This document shows positions 8,335 to 16,918 of a DNA stretch of 64,000 nucleotides, piece after piece. The stretch is from NCBI RefSeq assembly GCF_022701295.1, contig NZ_CP033204.1, positions 62,001-126,000 on the forward strand, given 5' to 3'. The position numbers and the translations under genes were made by a program. Within the stretch, counting starts at the first letter, position 1. Each line of letters starts with the position of its first letter. Under the pieces are notes generated by a model, which saw nothing but the letters and a program-made list of their open reading frames with translations, searched no databases and had not been told where the DNA came from. This DNA comes from Sphingopyxis sp. YF1. GTDB lineage: Bacteria > Pseudomonadota > Alphaproteobacteria > Sphingomonadales > Sphingomonadaceae.

Positions 8335-9945
8335 ATGGAGCTTCCCTTGTTGTCCCGACGCTATCTTCCCTTTGCCGCCAGCCTCGCTGGCATGGCCGCA
8401 GGTTTCCTCCTGCTTCCCGTGCCCTGGTCGATCGCGGCGCTCGCCGTCTTTGCCACGCTGACGGGCGTGGGCCTTCTCGACCTGGCGCAGGCGCGCCATT
8501 CGGTCCGGCGCAACTATCCGATCGTCGGCCGGTTGCGCTGGTTCTTCGAGAGCATCAGGCCCGGAATTCGCCAATATCTGATCGAGGATGATCAGGAACA
8601 GACGCCCTTTTCGCGCAGCCAGCGTTCGCTCGTCTATGCGCGCGCCAAGAATGAAGTCAGCGATCGCCCGTTCGGGACGATGGTCGACCTCTATCGCAAC
8701 GGCTATGAATTCATCGCGCATTCGACGCGCCCGGTTCCGGTCAGCGATCCCGCAACCTTCCGCGTTCCGATCGGCGGGGCCGATTGCCGCCAACCGTACC
8801 GCGCCTCGATCTTCAACATTTCGGCGATGAGCTTCGGCGCGCTCAGCGCCAACGCCATTCTCGCCCTCAACAAGGGGGCAAAGCTCGGCGGGTTTGCGCA
8901 CGACACGGGCGAGGGCTCGATCAGCCCCTATCACCGCGAACATGGCGGCGACCTCATCTGGGAAATCGGAAGCGGCTATTTCGGTTGCCGCAACGCGGAC
9001 GGCCTGTTCGACGAGGGCCGCTTTGCCGAGCAGGCGGCCGACCCGCAGGTGCGGATGATCGAGATCAAGCTCAGCCAGGGCGCCAAGCCGGGGATGGGGG
9101 GCATTCTGCCCGCGGCCAAGATCACCGCCGAAATCGCCGCGACGCGGGGTATCCCGCGCGGGCGCGACTGCATCTCGCCGTCGCGCCACGCGGCCTTTTC
9201 GACGCCGCTTGAATTTGTCGAATTCATCGCGCGGCTGCGCCACCTGTCCGGCGGCAAGCCGATCGGATTCAAGCTGTGCATCGGTCAGCCGTGGGAATTC
9301 ATGGGCATCGTCAAGGCGATGCTCGAAACGCGTATCATGCCCGACTATATCGTGGTCGACGGCGGCGAGGGCGGCACCGGCGCCGCGCCGCTCGAATTCA
9401 CCGATCACCTCGGCATGCCGATGCGCGAAAGCCTGCTCTTCGTCCACAACACGCTCGTCGGCGCGGGGCTTCGCGACGCGATCAAGGTCGGTGCGGCGGG
9501 CAAGATCGTCAGCGCGTTCGACATTGCGACCGCGATGGCGCTCGGCGCCGACTGGACCAATGCCGGGCGCGGTTTCATGTTCGCGATCGGCTGCATCCAG
9601 TCGCTGGCGTGCCACACCAACCGCTGCCCGGCGGGGGTGGCGACGCAGGACCCCGTGCGCCAGCGCGCGCTGGTGGTGCCCGACAAGGCCGAACGCGTGC
9701 ACAATTACCACCGCAACACCTTGCTCGCGCTGTCGGAGATGATCGCCGCGGCCGGGCTCAGCCATCCCGGCGAACTCAGCCCGCATCATCTGGTCCGCCG
9801 GGTCAGCCTGACCGAGATCCGGCTTTTTTCGCAGCTCCACATTTTCCTCGAAAATGGCGAACTGCTCGACGGTGCGTCGGATCGCGACTTCTATGGTGCG
9901 GCGTGGCGCCTCGCCTCGGCGAAGAGCTTCGACCTGCCGCAATGA
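8335..9945 (+). CDS. FMN-binding glutamate synthase family protein
   Basis: Resembles the stand-alone glutamate-synthase FMN domain (GltB C-terminal region) found with an N-terminal membrane anchor; the real donor and acceptor are unknown. The 536-residue protein opens with two hydrophobic helices (about 8-50), then has the FMN/barrel motifs FNISAMSFGALS, KPGMGGILPAAKIT and VVDGGEGGTGAAPLEF, and the Cys cluster CIQSLACHTNRCPAGVATQ that binds a 3Fe-4S centre in glutamate synthases. It lacks the N-terminal glutaminase domain, so it cannot be a complete glutamate synthase by itself. No strong ribosome site is visible before 8335; a TTG at 8347 is possible. The 277 bases upstream hold no recognised gene. 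Confidence 0.82.
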   Translation: MELPLLSRRYLPFAASLAGMAAGFLLLPVPWSIAALAVFATLTGVGLLDLAQARHSVRRNYPIVGRLRWFFESIRPGIRQYLIEDDQEQTPFSRSQRSLVYARAKNEVSDRPFGTMVDLYRNGYEFIAHSTRPVPVSDPATFRVPIGGADCRQPYRASIFNISAMSFGALSANAILALNKGAKLGGFAHDTGEGSISPYHREHGGDLIWEIGSGYFGCRNADGLFDEGRFAEQAADPQVRMIEIKLSQGAKPGMGGILPAAKITAEIAATRGIPRGRDCISPSRHAAFSTPLEFVEFIARLRHLSGGKPIGFKLCIGQPWEFMGIVKAMLETRIMPDYIVVDGGEGGTGAAPLEFTDHLGMPMRESLLFVHNTLVGAGLRDAIKVGAAGKIVSAFDIATAMALGADWTNAGRGFMFAIGCIQSLACHTNRCPAGVATQDPVRQRALVVPDKAERVHNYHRNTLLALSEMIAAAGLSHPGELSPHHLVRRVSLTEIRLFSQLHIFLENGELLDGASDRDFYGAAWRLASAKSFDLPQ

Positions 9946-10027
9946 CGATGCGTCGGCCGGCTGCTCCGCTCCGGCGCCGGACCCGCCATCGCCCGGGCGG
10001 CCGGCACCGGGGCGACGGCCCCGATGG

Positions 10028-11026
10028 TCAGCGCCGAACCGTGCGCGCGCGCCATGCGGACGGGGAGGCGCCCGTCCAGCCGTGGAAGGCGCGCGTGAAG
10101 GAACGCGCCTCGGCATAGCCCAGCGCTTCGGCGATTGCCTCGACGGTCGCGTTGCTCGTCGCCAGCAACCGCATTGCGCGGTCGCGCCGCACCTGTTCGC
10201 GCAGCATTGCCGCGCTCGTCCCTTCGGCGCGGAGCAGGCGGCGCAGCTTGTGGGTCGATAGTCGCGTGGCGGCGGCGAGCTCGGCCAGCGTCAGGTCGGG
10301 GCTCCGCGTGAGCAGCTGGCGCACCGGCCGCGCGATGCTGGCGTCGCTCGCGGGGATGGTCATGATGTCGAGCGGCGCCGCGGCGATCATCGCCTCCAGT
10401 TCCTGCCGCGTGCGGCGGATCGGCGCGTGCAGCGCGTGCGCGTCCATGACGATCCGCCGGCCCGCGCCGTCGAAGCGATGGCGGCAGGGGAAGAGATATT
10501 TGAATTCCTCGAAATAGGTGTCGGGGCGCGGATAGTCGAACTCGGCCGACAGCAGCGAAATCGTCTCGCCCGCCAGCCAGCAGGCGAGACGGTGCCAGAT
10601 GATCATCCAGAATTCGCTGAAATAATGATCGGGGTCGAGGTCGGGGCGGGCGAAGCGCACCTCGACTTCCAGCCCCGCCGTCCCGGTCCGGATCCCGGTC
10701 GCGATCCCCGCATCGAGCAGGTTGTAGAAGCGCGCCGCGCGCGCCAGCCCATCGGCGACGTCGCCGCCTTCCAGCGCCAGTTCGCAGGCAAAGGCAAAAC
10801 TTCCGGGCGCGGTGCGGCGCGGCGTATAGCCCATGAATTCGTCGTCGAGGCCTGCCCAGATATGGCGGACGAGCCGCGCCATCGCCTCGACCGACCCGCG
10901 CCATCCCGGCACCGCGAAATCTTCGGGATCCAGCCCGGTCCCGGCGACCAGATCGCGCACGGCCATTCCTGCGCGCTCGGCGCCGCGGGTGCACACCGCG
11001 AAATAATAGCCGTCGATCGTCGCCAT
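10028..11026 (-). CDS. AraC-family transcriptional regulator with arabinose-binding-like N-terminal domain
   Basis: A 332-residue DNA-binding regulator of the type with an N-terminal effector domain (about 1-190, including RFYNLLDAG and the repeated Trp/Tyr core WMIIWHRLACWLAGE) and a C-terminal double helix-turn-helix: LTLAELAAATRLSTHKLRRLL and VEAIAEALGYAEARSFTRAFHGWTG, with the usual SPSAWR ending. It is divergent from the AbfD-like gene, 101 bases apart, and most likely controls that unit. Effector unknown; regulators of this group often sense amino-acid or carboxylic-acid catabolites. Confidence 0.85.
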   Translation of the reverse strand: MATIDGYYFAVCTRGAERAGMAVRDLVAGTGLDPEDFAVPGWRGSVEAMARLVRHIWAGLDDEFMGYTPRRTAPGSFAFACELALEGGDVADGLARAARFYNLLDAGIATGIRTGTAGLEVEVRFARPDLDPDHYFSEFWMIIWHRLACWLAGETISLLSAEFDYPRPDTYFEEFKYLFPCRHRFDGAGRRIVMDAHALHAPIRRTRQELEAMIAAAPLDIMTIPASDASIARPVRQLLTRSPDLTLAELAAATRLSTHKLRRLLRAEGTSAAMLREQVRRDRAMRLLATSNATVEAIAEALGYAEARSFTRAFHGWTGASPSAWRARTVRR

Positions 11027-11127
11027 GATGTCTGTGCATTATGGTGAGTTTTCCTCGCCTGTCATGCCCTGTTTTGCCACCCCCGATGCACGCTAGGCGG
11101 CACTTTCACCAACTTCGGGAGACTGTC

Positions 11128-12624
11128 ATGACCATCCATCCGCGCGAGGAATCCGCCGCCGACCGCTGGGCGCGCTTCGCCCCGATCGTCACCGGCGACG
11201 ATTATGTCGCCTCGCTCCGGGACCGCGGCGTCGAGGTCTGGCTGTTCGGCGAACGCGTCGAGGAACCCGTCGACCATCCGATCATCCGCCCGTCGATCAA
11301 CGCGCTCAAGATGACCTACGACCTCGCGCTCGCCGACCCGGACCTTGCGACCGCGCACAGCGACCTGATCGACGCGCCGGTGAACCGCTTCCTCCACATC
11401 GTCGGATCGCCGCACGATCTGGTGATGAAGAACCACATGCAGCGCAGGATGGGCCAGCTCACCGGCACCTGTTTCCAGCGCTGCGCGGGGCTCGACACGA
11501 TCAGCGTGCTCCATTCGATCACCTGGGACATCGATGCGAAGCACGGCACGGCGTACCACCCGCGCTACCTGGAGTTCATGCGCCACGCGCAGCGCAACAA
11601 CATCATCATCGGCGCCGGCATGACCGATCCCAAGGGCGACCGCTCGAAGCGCCCACACGAACAGGCCGACCCCGACATGTTCCTCCACGTGACCAGGCGC
11701 ACCGACGCGGGCGTCTATGTCACCGGCGCCAAGGCGCACATGACCGGCGGGCTCAACTCGCACTGGATCTGCGTGATGCCGACGATGAACATGGGCGAAG
11801 CCGACCGCGACTTCGCGATCGTCGGGCTGGTCCCCGGCGACACGGCGGGCATCACCTATATCTACGGCCGCCAGTCGTGCGACACGCGCGCGATGGAGGC
11901 GGGCGACATCGACCAGGGCAATGCGCGCTTCGGCGGGCAGGAGGTGCTCGTCGTCTTCGACGATGTCTTCATCCCGCACGAACATGTGCTGATGGACGGC
12001 GAATATGAATTCGCGCAGGACATGGTCGCGCGCTTCACCGCTTACCATCGCGCCTCATACGTCTGCAAAACCGGGCTCGGCGACGTGATGGTCGGCGCGG
12101 CGGCGCAGGTCGCCGACTATAATGGCGCCGAAGCCGCGAGCCATATCAAGGACAAGCTGGTCGAGATGACCCATCTCAACGAGACCATCTATTCTTCGGC
12201 CATCGCGTCGAGCCACGAGGCGAAGCCGCTGCCCTCGGGCATCTATATGAACGACGCGATGCTCGCAAACGTCTGCAAGCATAATGTGACGCGTTTCCCC
12301 TATGAAATCTCGCGCCTCGCGCAGGATCTCGCCGGCGGGATCATGGTGACGATGCCCTCCGACGCCGATTTCAAGAACGAGGCGATCGGCCCGATCCTCG
12401 AGAAATATATGAAGGGTAAGCACAATGTCCCGGTCGAGTTTCGCCAGCGCATCCTGCGGCTGATCGAGAATATGACGCTCGGCCGCAACGCCGTCGGCTA
12501 TCTTACCGAGTCGATGCACGGCGCGGGCTCGCCGCAGGCGCAGCGAATCCAGATCTTGCGCGGTATGGAGGTCGAAACGAAGAAGGGGTTCGCGCGCAAT
12601 CTTGCCGGAATCGCGGAAGAATAG
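11128..12624 (+). CDS. 4-hydroxybutyryl-CoA dehydratase (AbfD)-like / HpaB-superfamily protein
   Basis: Automatic annotation would call this 4-hydroxyphenylacetate 3-monooxygenase, but the sequence reads as the AbfD branch, which dehydrates 4-hydroxybutyryl-CoA to crotonyl-CoA using FAD and a 4Fe-4S cluster. Seen: Cys pair C115-x3-C119 (TCFQRC), H307 and C313-K314 (YHRASYVCK), KDKLVEMTHLNET, NVTRFPYEISRLAQDLAGG and TESMHGAGSPQAQRI, as I recall them from AbfD. From memory AbfD binds its cluster through Cys99, Cys103, His292 and Cys299; here the His-Cys gap is one residue shorter. Length 498 fits. ATG 11128 follows a CGGGAGA ribosome site. The true substrate is unknown. Confidence 0.75.
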   Translation: MTIHPREESAADRWARFAPIVTGDDYVASLRDRGVEVWLFGERVEEPVDHPIIRPSINALKMTYDLALADPDLATAHSDLIDAPVNRFLHIVGSPHDLVMKNHMQRRMGQLTGTCFQRCAGLDTISVLHSITWDIDAKHGTAYHPRYLEFMRHAQRNNIIIGAGMTDPKGDRSKRPHEQADPDMFLHVTRRTDAGVYVTGAKAHMTGGLNSHWICVMPTMNMGEADRDFAIVGLVPGDTAGITYIYGRQSCDTRAMEAGDIDQGNARFGGQEVLVVFDDVFIPHEHVLMDGEYEFAQDMVARFTAYHRASYVCKTGLGDVMVGAAAQVADYNGAEAASHIKDKLVEMTHLNETIYSSAIASSHEAKPLPSGIYMNDAMLANVCKHNVTRFPYEISRLAQDLAGGIMVTMPSDADFKNEAIGPILEKYMKGKHNVPVEFRQRILRLIENMTLGRNAVGYLTESMHGAGSPQAQRIQILRGMEVETKKGFARNLAGIAEE

Positions 12625-12657
12625 CAGCTGCGCGAGCAGATGGACGGGAGAGGATCG

Positions 12658-13350
12658 ATGACCATTCCGGTGATCGCGATCTGCGGCATCGCGACCGACG
12701 AAGCGAGCTGGCGGGATATGCCGGTCACGCGCGTCTTTGTACCGCGCGGGGGCAGCATCGCGGCGATGGCAGATGCGATCCTCGCCCAGTTGCCCGATCG
12801 CTTCGCGCTCTGCGGACATTCGATGGGCGGCTATGTCGCGCTCGAAATCGCACGGCAAAGCGGCGGGCGCCTTGCCGGTCTTGCGCTGCTCGGCAGTTCG
12901 GCGGCGGCCGATACGCCCGAACAGCGCGCGGCGCGCGACGCGGTGATCGCGCAGGCCGGGCAGGATTTCGACGGGGTCGCCGAAAGACTGGCCCCTGCAA
13001 TGCTGTCGCGCGCGAGCCGTGCGATGCCGGGACTGCTCGCAGAGATCCGCGCGATGCTGATGCGCTGTGGTGGCAGTATCTTCGCCGAACAGCAGGCCGC
13101 CGCCGCGGCGCGGCCCGATTATCGCGCGTCGCTCGCTTCGATCGCGGTGCCGACATTGGTGCTGGCAGGCGACGCCGATCGCATCGTTGCGCCCGACCGG
13201 TCGCGGGAGATTGCCGATGCGATCCGCGGTGCGCGGTTCGAATGCGTTCCCGATTGCGGCCATGTTCCGCAACGCGAAGCGCCGGGGCCCGTTGCATTCT
13301 TTCTGCGGCAGTGGGCGGATGGGGTCACCAGGCCGCGATCCGGCCGGTGA
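12658..13350 (+). CDS. Alpha/beta hydrolase
   Basis: A 230-residue alpha/beta-hydrolase fold enzyme: nucleophile elbow CGHSMGGYVA with S55, cap region, a strand ending VLAGDADRIVAP (acid Asp) and the late His in CGHVPQREAP. Start chosen at 12658 because GGGAGAGG stands just upstream; an ATG at 12640 lacks one. It lies 33 bases after the AbfD-like gene, probably one transcript. It may be an esterase, thioesterase or C-C hydrolase; no substrate can be read. Its last 26 bases overlap the end of the convergent M28 peptidase gene. Confidence 0.8.
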   Translation: MTIPVIAICGIATDEASWRDMPVTRVFVPRGGSIAAMADAILAQLPDRFALCGHSMGGYVALEIARQSGGRLAGLALLGSSAAADTPEQRAARDAVIAQAGQDFDGVAERLAPAMLSRASRAMPGLLAEIRAMLMRCGGSIFAEQQAAAAARPDYRASLASIAVPTLVLAGDADRIVAPDRSREIADAIRGARFECVPDCGHVPQREAPGPVAFFLRQWADGVTRPRSGR

Positions 13351-15784
13351 CGATCACACTGTCGTTGCCCCGGCGATAGGGGATGACATGCGGCGGCAGC
13401 GGCACGGGCCGGCTGCCTTCGGGCCAGCCGTCGCGAACCTCGGCCAGCCTGACCTCGACCTGCCCGGGACGGACGGCGGTCAGCGACAGGCGCACCGCCT
13501 CTTCGCCGCTGGCATGAAAGATCATCTGCGACCAGATGCCGGCCTTGAGCGTGCCCGGAACGGGACGGTCCATCAGCCGGATGCCGGTCAGTTCGACCGA
13601 TGGTTTCAGGAAGATCCGCATCGAACGCCCGCGATTGGCGTTGCGCGCCGCGATATCGATCCGGTGCGCCCCACCCTGTGCGGTAGCGCCGACCGTGAGC
13701 GACGGCGGGGCGAAGGCCGCGGGCCGCGCATCGGCGATCCAATGATCGTCCCGGGAGAGCGGTGCAATCGAGCGCAGTCGGGGCGTGTCGCCGTCGCGCG
13801 CCAGCGCCGCCCGCGCCCAGCCGCGGCTGTCGGGGAGGGGGGTGGTCCATTGGGCGGTGCCGGTGACGACGTTGCTGACATGGAAGACCTCGACGAGTTC
13901 GGGGCTGGCCGCCGAGGGGGTGCGGCCGGCGAGCCCGGCGGCGCCCGAAACCGCCAGTCCCGCAGCGATCGCGACGAGCCCGGCGGGGCGGAGGCGGCGC
14001 GCCGCCCAGAGCAGCGGCGCGAGCGCCAGAATCGCGAGCAGCACGAAAGGCGCGATCGCGGCGGGAAAAATCGTCCCGACCATGACGAAAAAATCATAGC
14101 CCGAACGCGCCATCAGCCCGGCGAGCAGCGCCGCGGACAGCGCCATCGCGGCGAGCCCCGCGGGACGCGCGGCGCGCGCGGGCGCGAAGAGCAGCAGCGC
14201 GGTCGCGGGCACGAGCAGCAGCAGCGGCCAGACCAGCGCGTGCGCGCCGCTGGGCAGCAGGATCTGGAGCAGCAGCGCGAGCAGCGCGACGAGCGCCACC
14301 GCGCCCGCGAACCAGCCGGCGAGCGCCGCGCGGCGCCCGAACCCGGCGAAGGCGAACAGCGCCGCCGCGCCCCCCGCGACGAGCGGCGCGGGGCTGAATT
14401 CGCCGAGCAGCGCGCCGAGCAGGCCGACCGCCGCGAGTGCGAGCGCCACCGGCCAGCGCCGCCCGCCGCGCGCCGCGCGATCGAGCAGCAGCGCGCCGCC
14501 GCCGAACCCGGCGAGCAGCATCGCGGGCAGCAGCCAGCCGGCCTGCCCGACGAGCGCATAGGGGGACGCGATGCCACGCATCAGCAGCGCCGCGAGGCGC
14601 AGCGCGAGCATCAGCAGCGCGGCGATGCCGAACAGCATCGCGAGCAGCCCGCCCGCGCCCGCCAGCGCATCGCGCCAGGCGACCCTGCGCCGCGCGAGGG
14701 CGACCGCGAGCATCGCGAAGGTCGCGCCGACCGCGGCGATCGCGAGCAACCAGCCGGCCCACGACGGGTAGACGAGGAGATATTGGCCGAACAGGTCGGC
14801 GAAGACCATGTCGCCGCCCGCGTCGCCGAGGCGTTCCGCCCCGGCGAGGTCGCGCACCAGCGGCAGCACCTGGTCGCCCATATGCTGGACGCTGGCGGGG
14901 TTGAGCCCCGCCGCGGTCGACAGCGGCGTGTGATAGGCCATCTGGTGCCCGACGAAGGCGAAGTTCATGCCCGCATGGCCGCGATCGAGCGCGCTGGTGA
15001 GGTCGGTGTCGTTGGGCATCCGCTTGTAGATCGTCACCATCAGCGAATCCGCCGCGGGCGAGGGGGCGGTGCGCGCATAGGCCTCGATCAGCGCGCGGTT
15101 GCCGGCGCTGGTCTGGAACATCAGCGCGCGGCCGCTGTCGCCGCGCGCTTCGAGGTTGACGACCAGCCCGGTCCGGCCGCGCCAGGGGTCGCTTTCGAAA
15201 AAGGCGGTGGCGCCCAGCAGTCCGGCTTCTTCGCCGTCGGTGAACAGGAAGAGGACCGATCGCCGCAGCGGCCCCGCGGCCCTGAGCGCGCGCGCGGTTT
15301 CGAGCGCGACGGCGAGGCCCGCGGTGTCGTCGCCGGCCCCCGGCGACAGCGGCGCCGTGTCGTAGTGCGCCATCACGACGATCGCGGGGAGCGTCGGGTC
15401 GCTCCCCTTCAGTTCGCCGACGATGTTCCGTACCCGGCCGCCGATCGCGAAATCGGCCGAATTGCGGCGCGTCAGCGTCACCGTCTGGGAGCGCACCCGC
15501 GGTTCGAGCCCGAGCGCGGTCATGCGTTCGACCAGATAGGCGCGCGTTTCCTCGATCGCCTGCGAACCGATCGGATGCGGTTTCGCGGCGATGACGCGGA
15601 CGTCGTGCATCGCGCGCGCCGCCGAGAATGCGGTGCCGGGCGCGGTTTCGGGCGCGGGGGCGGGGAGCCGGTTGGCGAGGCAGGCGAGCGCGACCGCGGC
15701 GAGGACGGCGAGCAGCGCGAGGAGCCAGCGGAACCCGTCTCGGGTGGGGCGCGGGGTTTCGGCGCCGCGATTTCGGGTCTGCAT
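13325..15784 (-). CDS. M28-family membrane metallopeptidase
   Basis: An 819-residue aminopeptidase-type enzyme with its catalytic domain outside the inner membrane. An N-terminal membrane helix (about 19-38) is followed by an M28 zinc domain: H140 and D142 (MAHYDTAP), D152/D153 (GAGDDTAG), E185/E186 (DGEEAGLLGA) and NLEARGDSGRALMFQT; then a long multi-helix membrane region (about 390-640) and a beta-rich tail. Family members are eukaryotic Fxna/ERMP1-like or bacterial membrane M28 enzymes. The start at 15784 has a GGAGGAAAG site; upstream in-frame ATGs do not. Divergent from the XRE-cupin regulator and probably part of the D-peptide catabolic block. Confidence 0.85.
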   Translation of the reverse strand: MQTRNRGAETPRPTRDGFRWLLALLAVLAAVALACLANRLPAPAPETAPGTAFSAARAMHDVRVIAAKPHPIGSQAIEETRAYLVERMTALGLEPRVRSQTVTLTRRNSADFAIGGRVRNIVGELKGSDPTLPAIVVMAHYDTAPLSPGAGDDTAGLAVALETARALRAAGPLRRSVLFLFTDGEEAGLLGATAFFESDPWRGRTGLVVNLEARGDSGRALMFQTSAGNRALIEAYARTAPSPAADSLMVTIYKRMPNDTDLTSALDRGHAGMNFAFVGHQMAYHTPLSTAAGLNPASVQHMGDQVLPLVRDLAGAERLGDAGGDMVFADLFGQYLLVYPSWAGWLLAIAAVGATFAMLAVALARRRVAWRDALAGAGGLLAMLFGIAALLMLALRLAALLMRGIASPYALVGQAGWLLPAMLLAGFGGGALLLDRAARGGRRWPVALALAAVGLLGALLGEFSPAPLVAGGAAALFAFAGFGRRAALAGWFAGAVALVALLALLLQILLPSGAHALVWPLLLLVPATALLLFAPARAARPAGLAAMALSAALLAGLMARSGYDFFVMVGTIFPAAIAPFVLLAILALAPLLWAARRLRPAGLVAIAAGLAVSGAAGLAGRTPSAASPELVEVFHVSNVVTGTAQWTTPLPDSRGWARAALARDGDTPRLRSIAPLSRDDHWIADARPAAFAPPSLTVGATAQGGAHRIDIAARNANRGRSMRIFLKPSVELTGIRLMDRPVPGTLKAGIWSQMIFHASGEEAVRLSLTAVRPGQVEVRLAEVRDGWPEGSRPVPLPPHVIPYRRGNDSVIVTGRIAAW

Positions 15785-15831
15785 GATGTCGTCTTTCCTC
15801 CCCCGGCGCGTGTCGACCGGCGGCGAACCTT

Positions 15832-15857
15832 TTTCAAAATTTTCCGATTTGTCAAAT
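15832..15857. promoter_or_regulatory. AT-rich candidate operator between the M28 and XRE genes
   Basis: Within the 225-base divergent gap lies an AT-rich patch with AAAATTTT (15836-15843) and the perfect palindrome ATTTG-T-CAAAT (15847-15857). A minus-strand TTGACA (15850-15855) could serve as a -35 for the peptidase gene, but no clear -10 is spaced correctly. The half-sites only partly resemble those at 16838 and 18922. Confidence 0.4.
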
Positions 15858-16009
15858 TCTGACCTGTCCGGGTCGCTCGGGCGTGCAAATCGCGGCCGGG
15901 CCGGCGCGCCGCCGGACGCGGCACGGCCGGGTCCGCGCGGGCTTTTGCTTGATCGGCGTGCAATCATGCAAATATATGCTAAATGAGAAAATCGATCGAA
16001 AGGACAGGA

Positions 16010-16669
16010 ATGGCGTCGACGCGGGAAAAGCGGGCAGCAGGTGCCGAGCGGCGCGGCCCGGTGGACAGTAATCCGGGCGCGTTCCTGAGAGAATTTCGCA
16101 CCGAAAAGGGCTGGACGCTGGTCGAGGTGAGCGAAAAGACCGGTATTCCGGTTTCGACATTGTCAAAAGTCGAAACGGGCAAGATGTCGCTCAGTTACGA
16201 AAAGCTGGTGCGGCTCAGCCGCGGGCTGGAAATCGACATCACCCGCCTGTTCGCGGCACCCGCCGCGCCGCCGGTGTCGACGCTGGCGGCGACCGGACGG
16301 CGGAGCATCACCCCCGCCAACGAGGGGCCGACCATCCGCACGGGCACCTATAATTACACCTATCCGTCGGCCGACCTGCTGAACAAGGCGCTCAACCCGA
16401 TGATCATCGAGGTCGAGGTGCGGTCGATCGACGATTTCGGCGAACTGATGCGCCACCCGGGCGAGGAATATGTGCTGGTGCTGGAGGGGCAGTGCGAGTT
16501 CCACACCGACATCTATGCGCCGTCGCTGCTCAAGACGGGCGATTCGGCCTATTTCGACGCCTCGATGGGGCATGGTTATGTCGCGGTGGGCGAGGGGCCG
16601 TGCCGCATCCTGTCGGTGTGTTCGGCGCCCGACGCCGACCTGAAATCCTCGCTGCATCCGATCGATTGA
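16010..16669 (+). CDS. XRE-family transcriptional regulator with C-terminal cupin domain
   Basis: A 219-residue PuuR-like regulator. The N-terminal helix-turn-helix is clear at about 30-75 (GAFLREFRTEKGWTLVEVSE, then KTGIPVSTLSKVETGKMSLS). The C-terminal half is a cupin: HPGEEYVLVLEGQCEFHTD, LLKTGDSAYFDASMGHGYVA. Such proteins sense amino-acid-derived or polyamine ligands. Start 16010 is preceded by AGGACAGGA. The gene sits between the M28 peptidase (divergent) and the first beta-lactamase-fold gene, at the head of the D-amino-acid block, and is the obvious candidate for its control. Confidence 0.87.
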   Translation: MASTREKRAAGAERRGPVDSNPGAFLREFRTEKGWTLVEVSEKTGIPVSTLSKVETGKMSLSYEKLVRLSRGLEIDITRLFAAPAAPPVSTLAATGRRSITPANEGPTIRTGTYNYTYPSADLLNKALNPMIIEVEVRSIDDFGELMRHPGEEYVLVLEGQCEFHTDIYAPSLLKTGDSAYFDASMGHGYVAVGEGPCRILSVCSAPDADLKSSLHPID

Positions 16670-16837
16670 CGCCGGTCCGGGCCCGCCGCAGCCACGGCGA
16701 GGCTTTGCGAAACCCGGTTTTCCGTCCTTCTGGCCGCGCGTGTCGCGGTGCACGCTGCGCCGGTGCTGCCATCGCCGCGGCGCGTTGCCGCGCGCGATCG
16801 CCATTGACAAATTTCCGTTCTGGCTGTTTCTGTCTCT

Positions 16838-16859
16838 AAATTGAAAAAAATTTCAATTT
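16838..16859. promoter_or_regulatory. Perfect palindrome upstream of the first beta-lactamase-fold gene
   Basis: AAATTGAAA (16838-16846) and TTTCAATTT (16851-16859) form a perfect 9-base inverted repeat around AAAA. It lies 60 bases before the start at 16919. The inner TTGAAA/TTTCAA half-sites recur at 18922-18935, suggesting one regulator, most simply the XRE-cupin protein encoded just upstream. Confidence 0.6.
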
Positions 16860-16918
16860 GAGAAATTGACGATGAGCGGCCTCCGCGATGCGGCGCCGCC
16901 GGACGGGACGAGGGGCGC

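Noticed and set aside
11128..12624. Annotation as 4-hydroxyphenylacetate 3-monooxygenase (HpaB)
   Set aside because: The Cys pair, the YHRASYVCK segment and the C-terminal blocks fit 4-hydroxybutyryl-CoA dehydratase better. No HpaC reductase gene or other homoprotocatechuate genes are near.
13067..15862. A 931-codon rightward open frame opposite the M28 peptidase gene
   Set aside because: It is rich in Arg/Gly/Glu/Gln without any domain pattern and mirrors the peptidase reading on the other strand, which has clear zinc motifs, membrane helices and a good ribosome site. Such antisense frames are common at this GC content.
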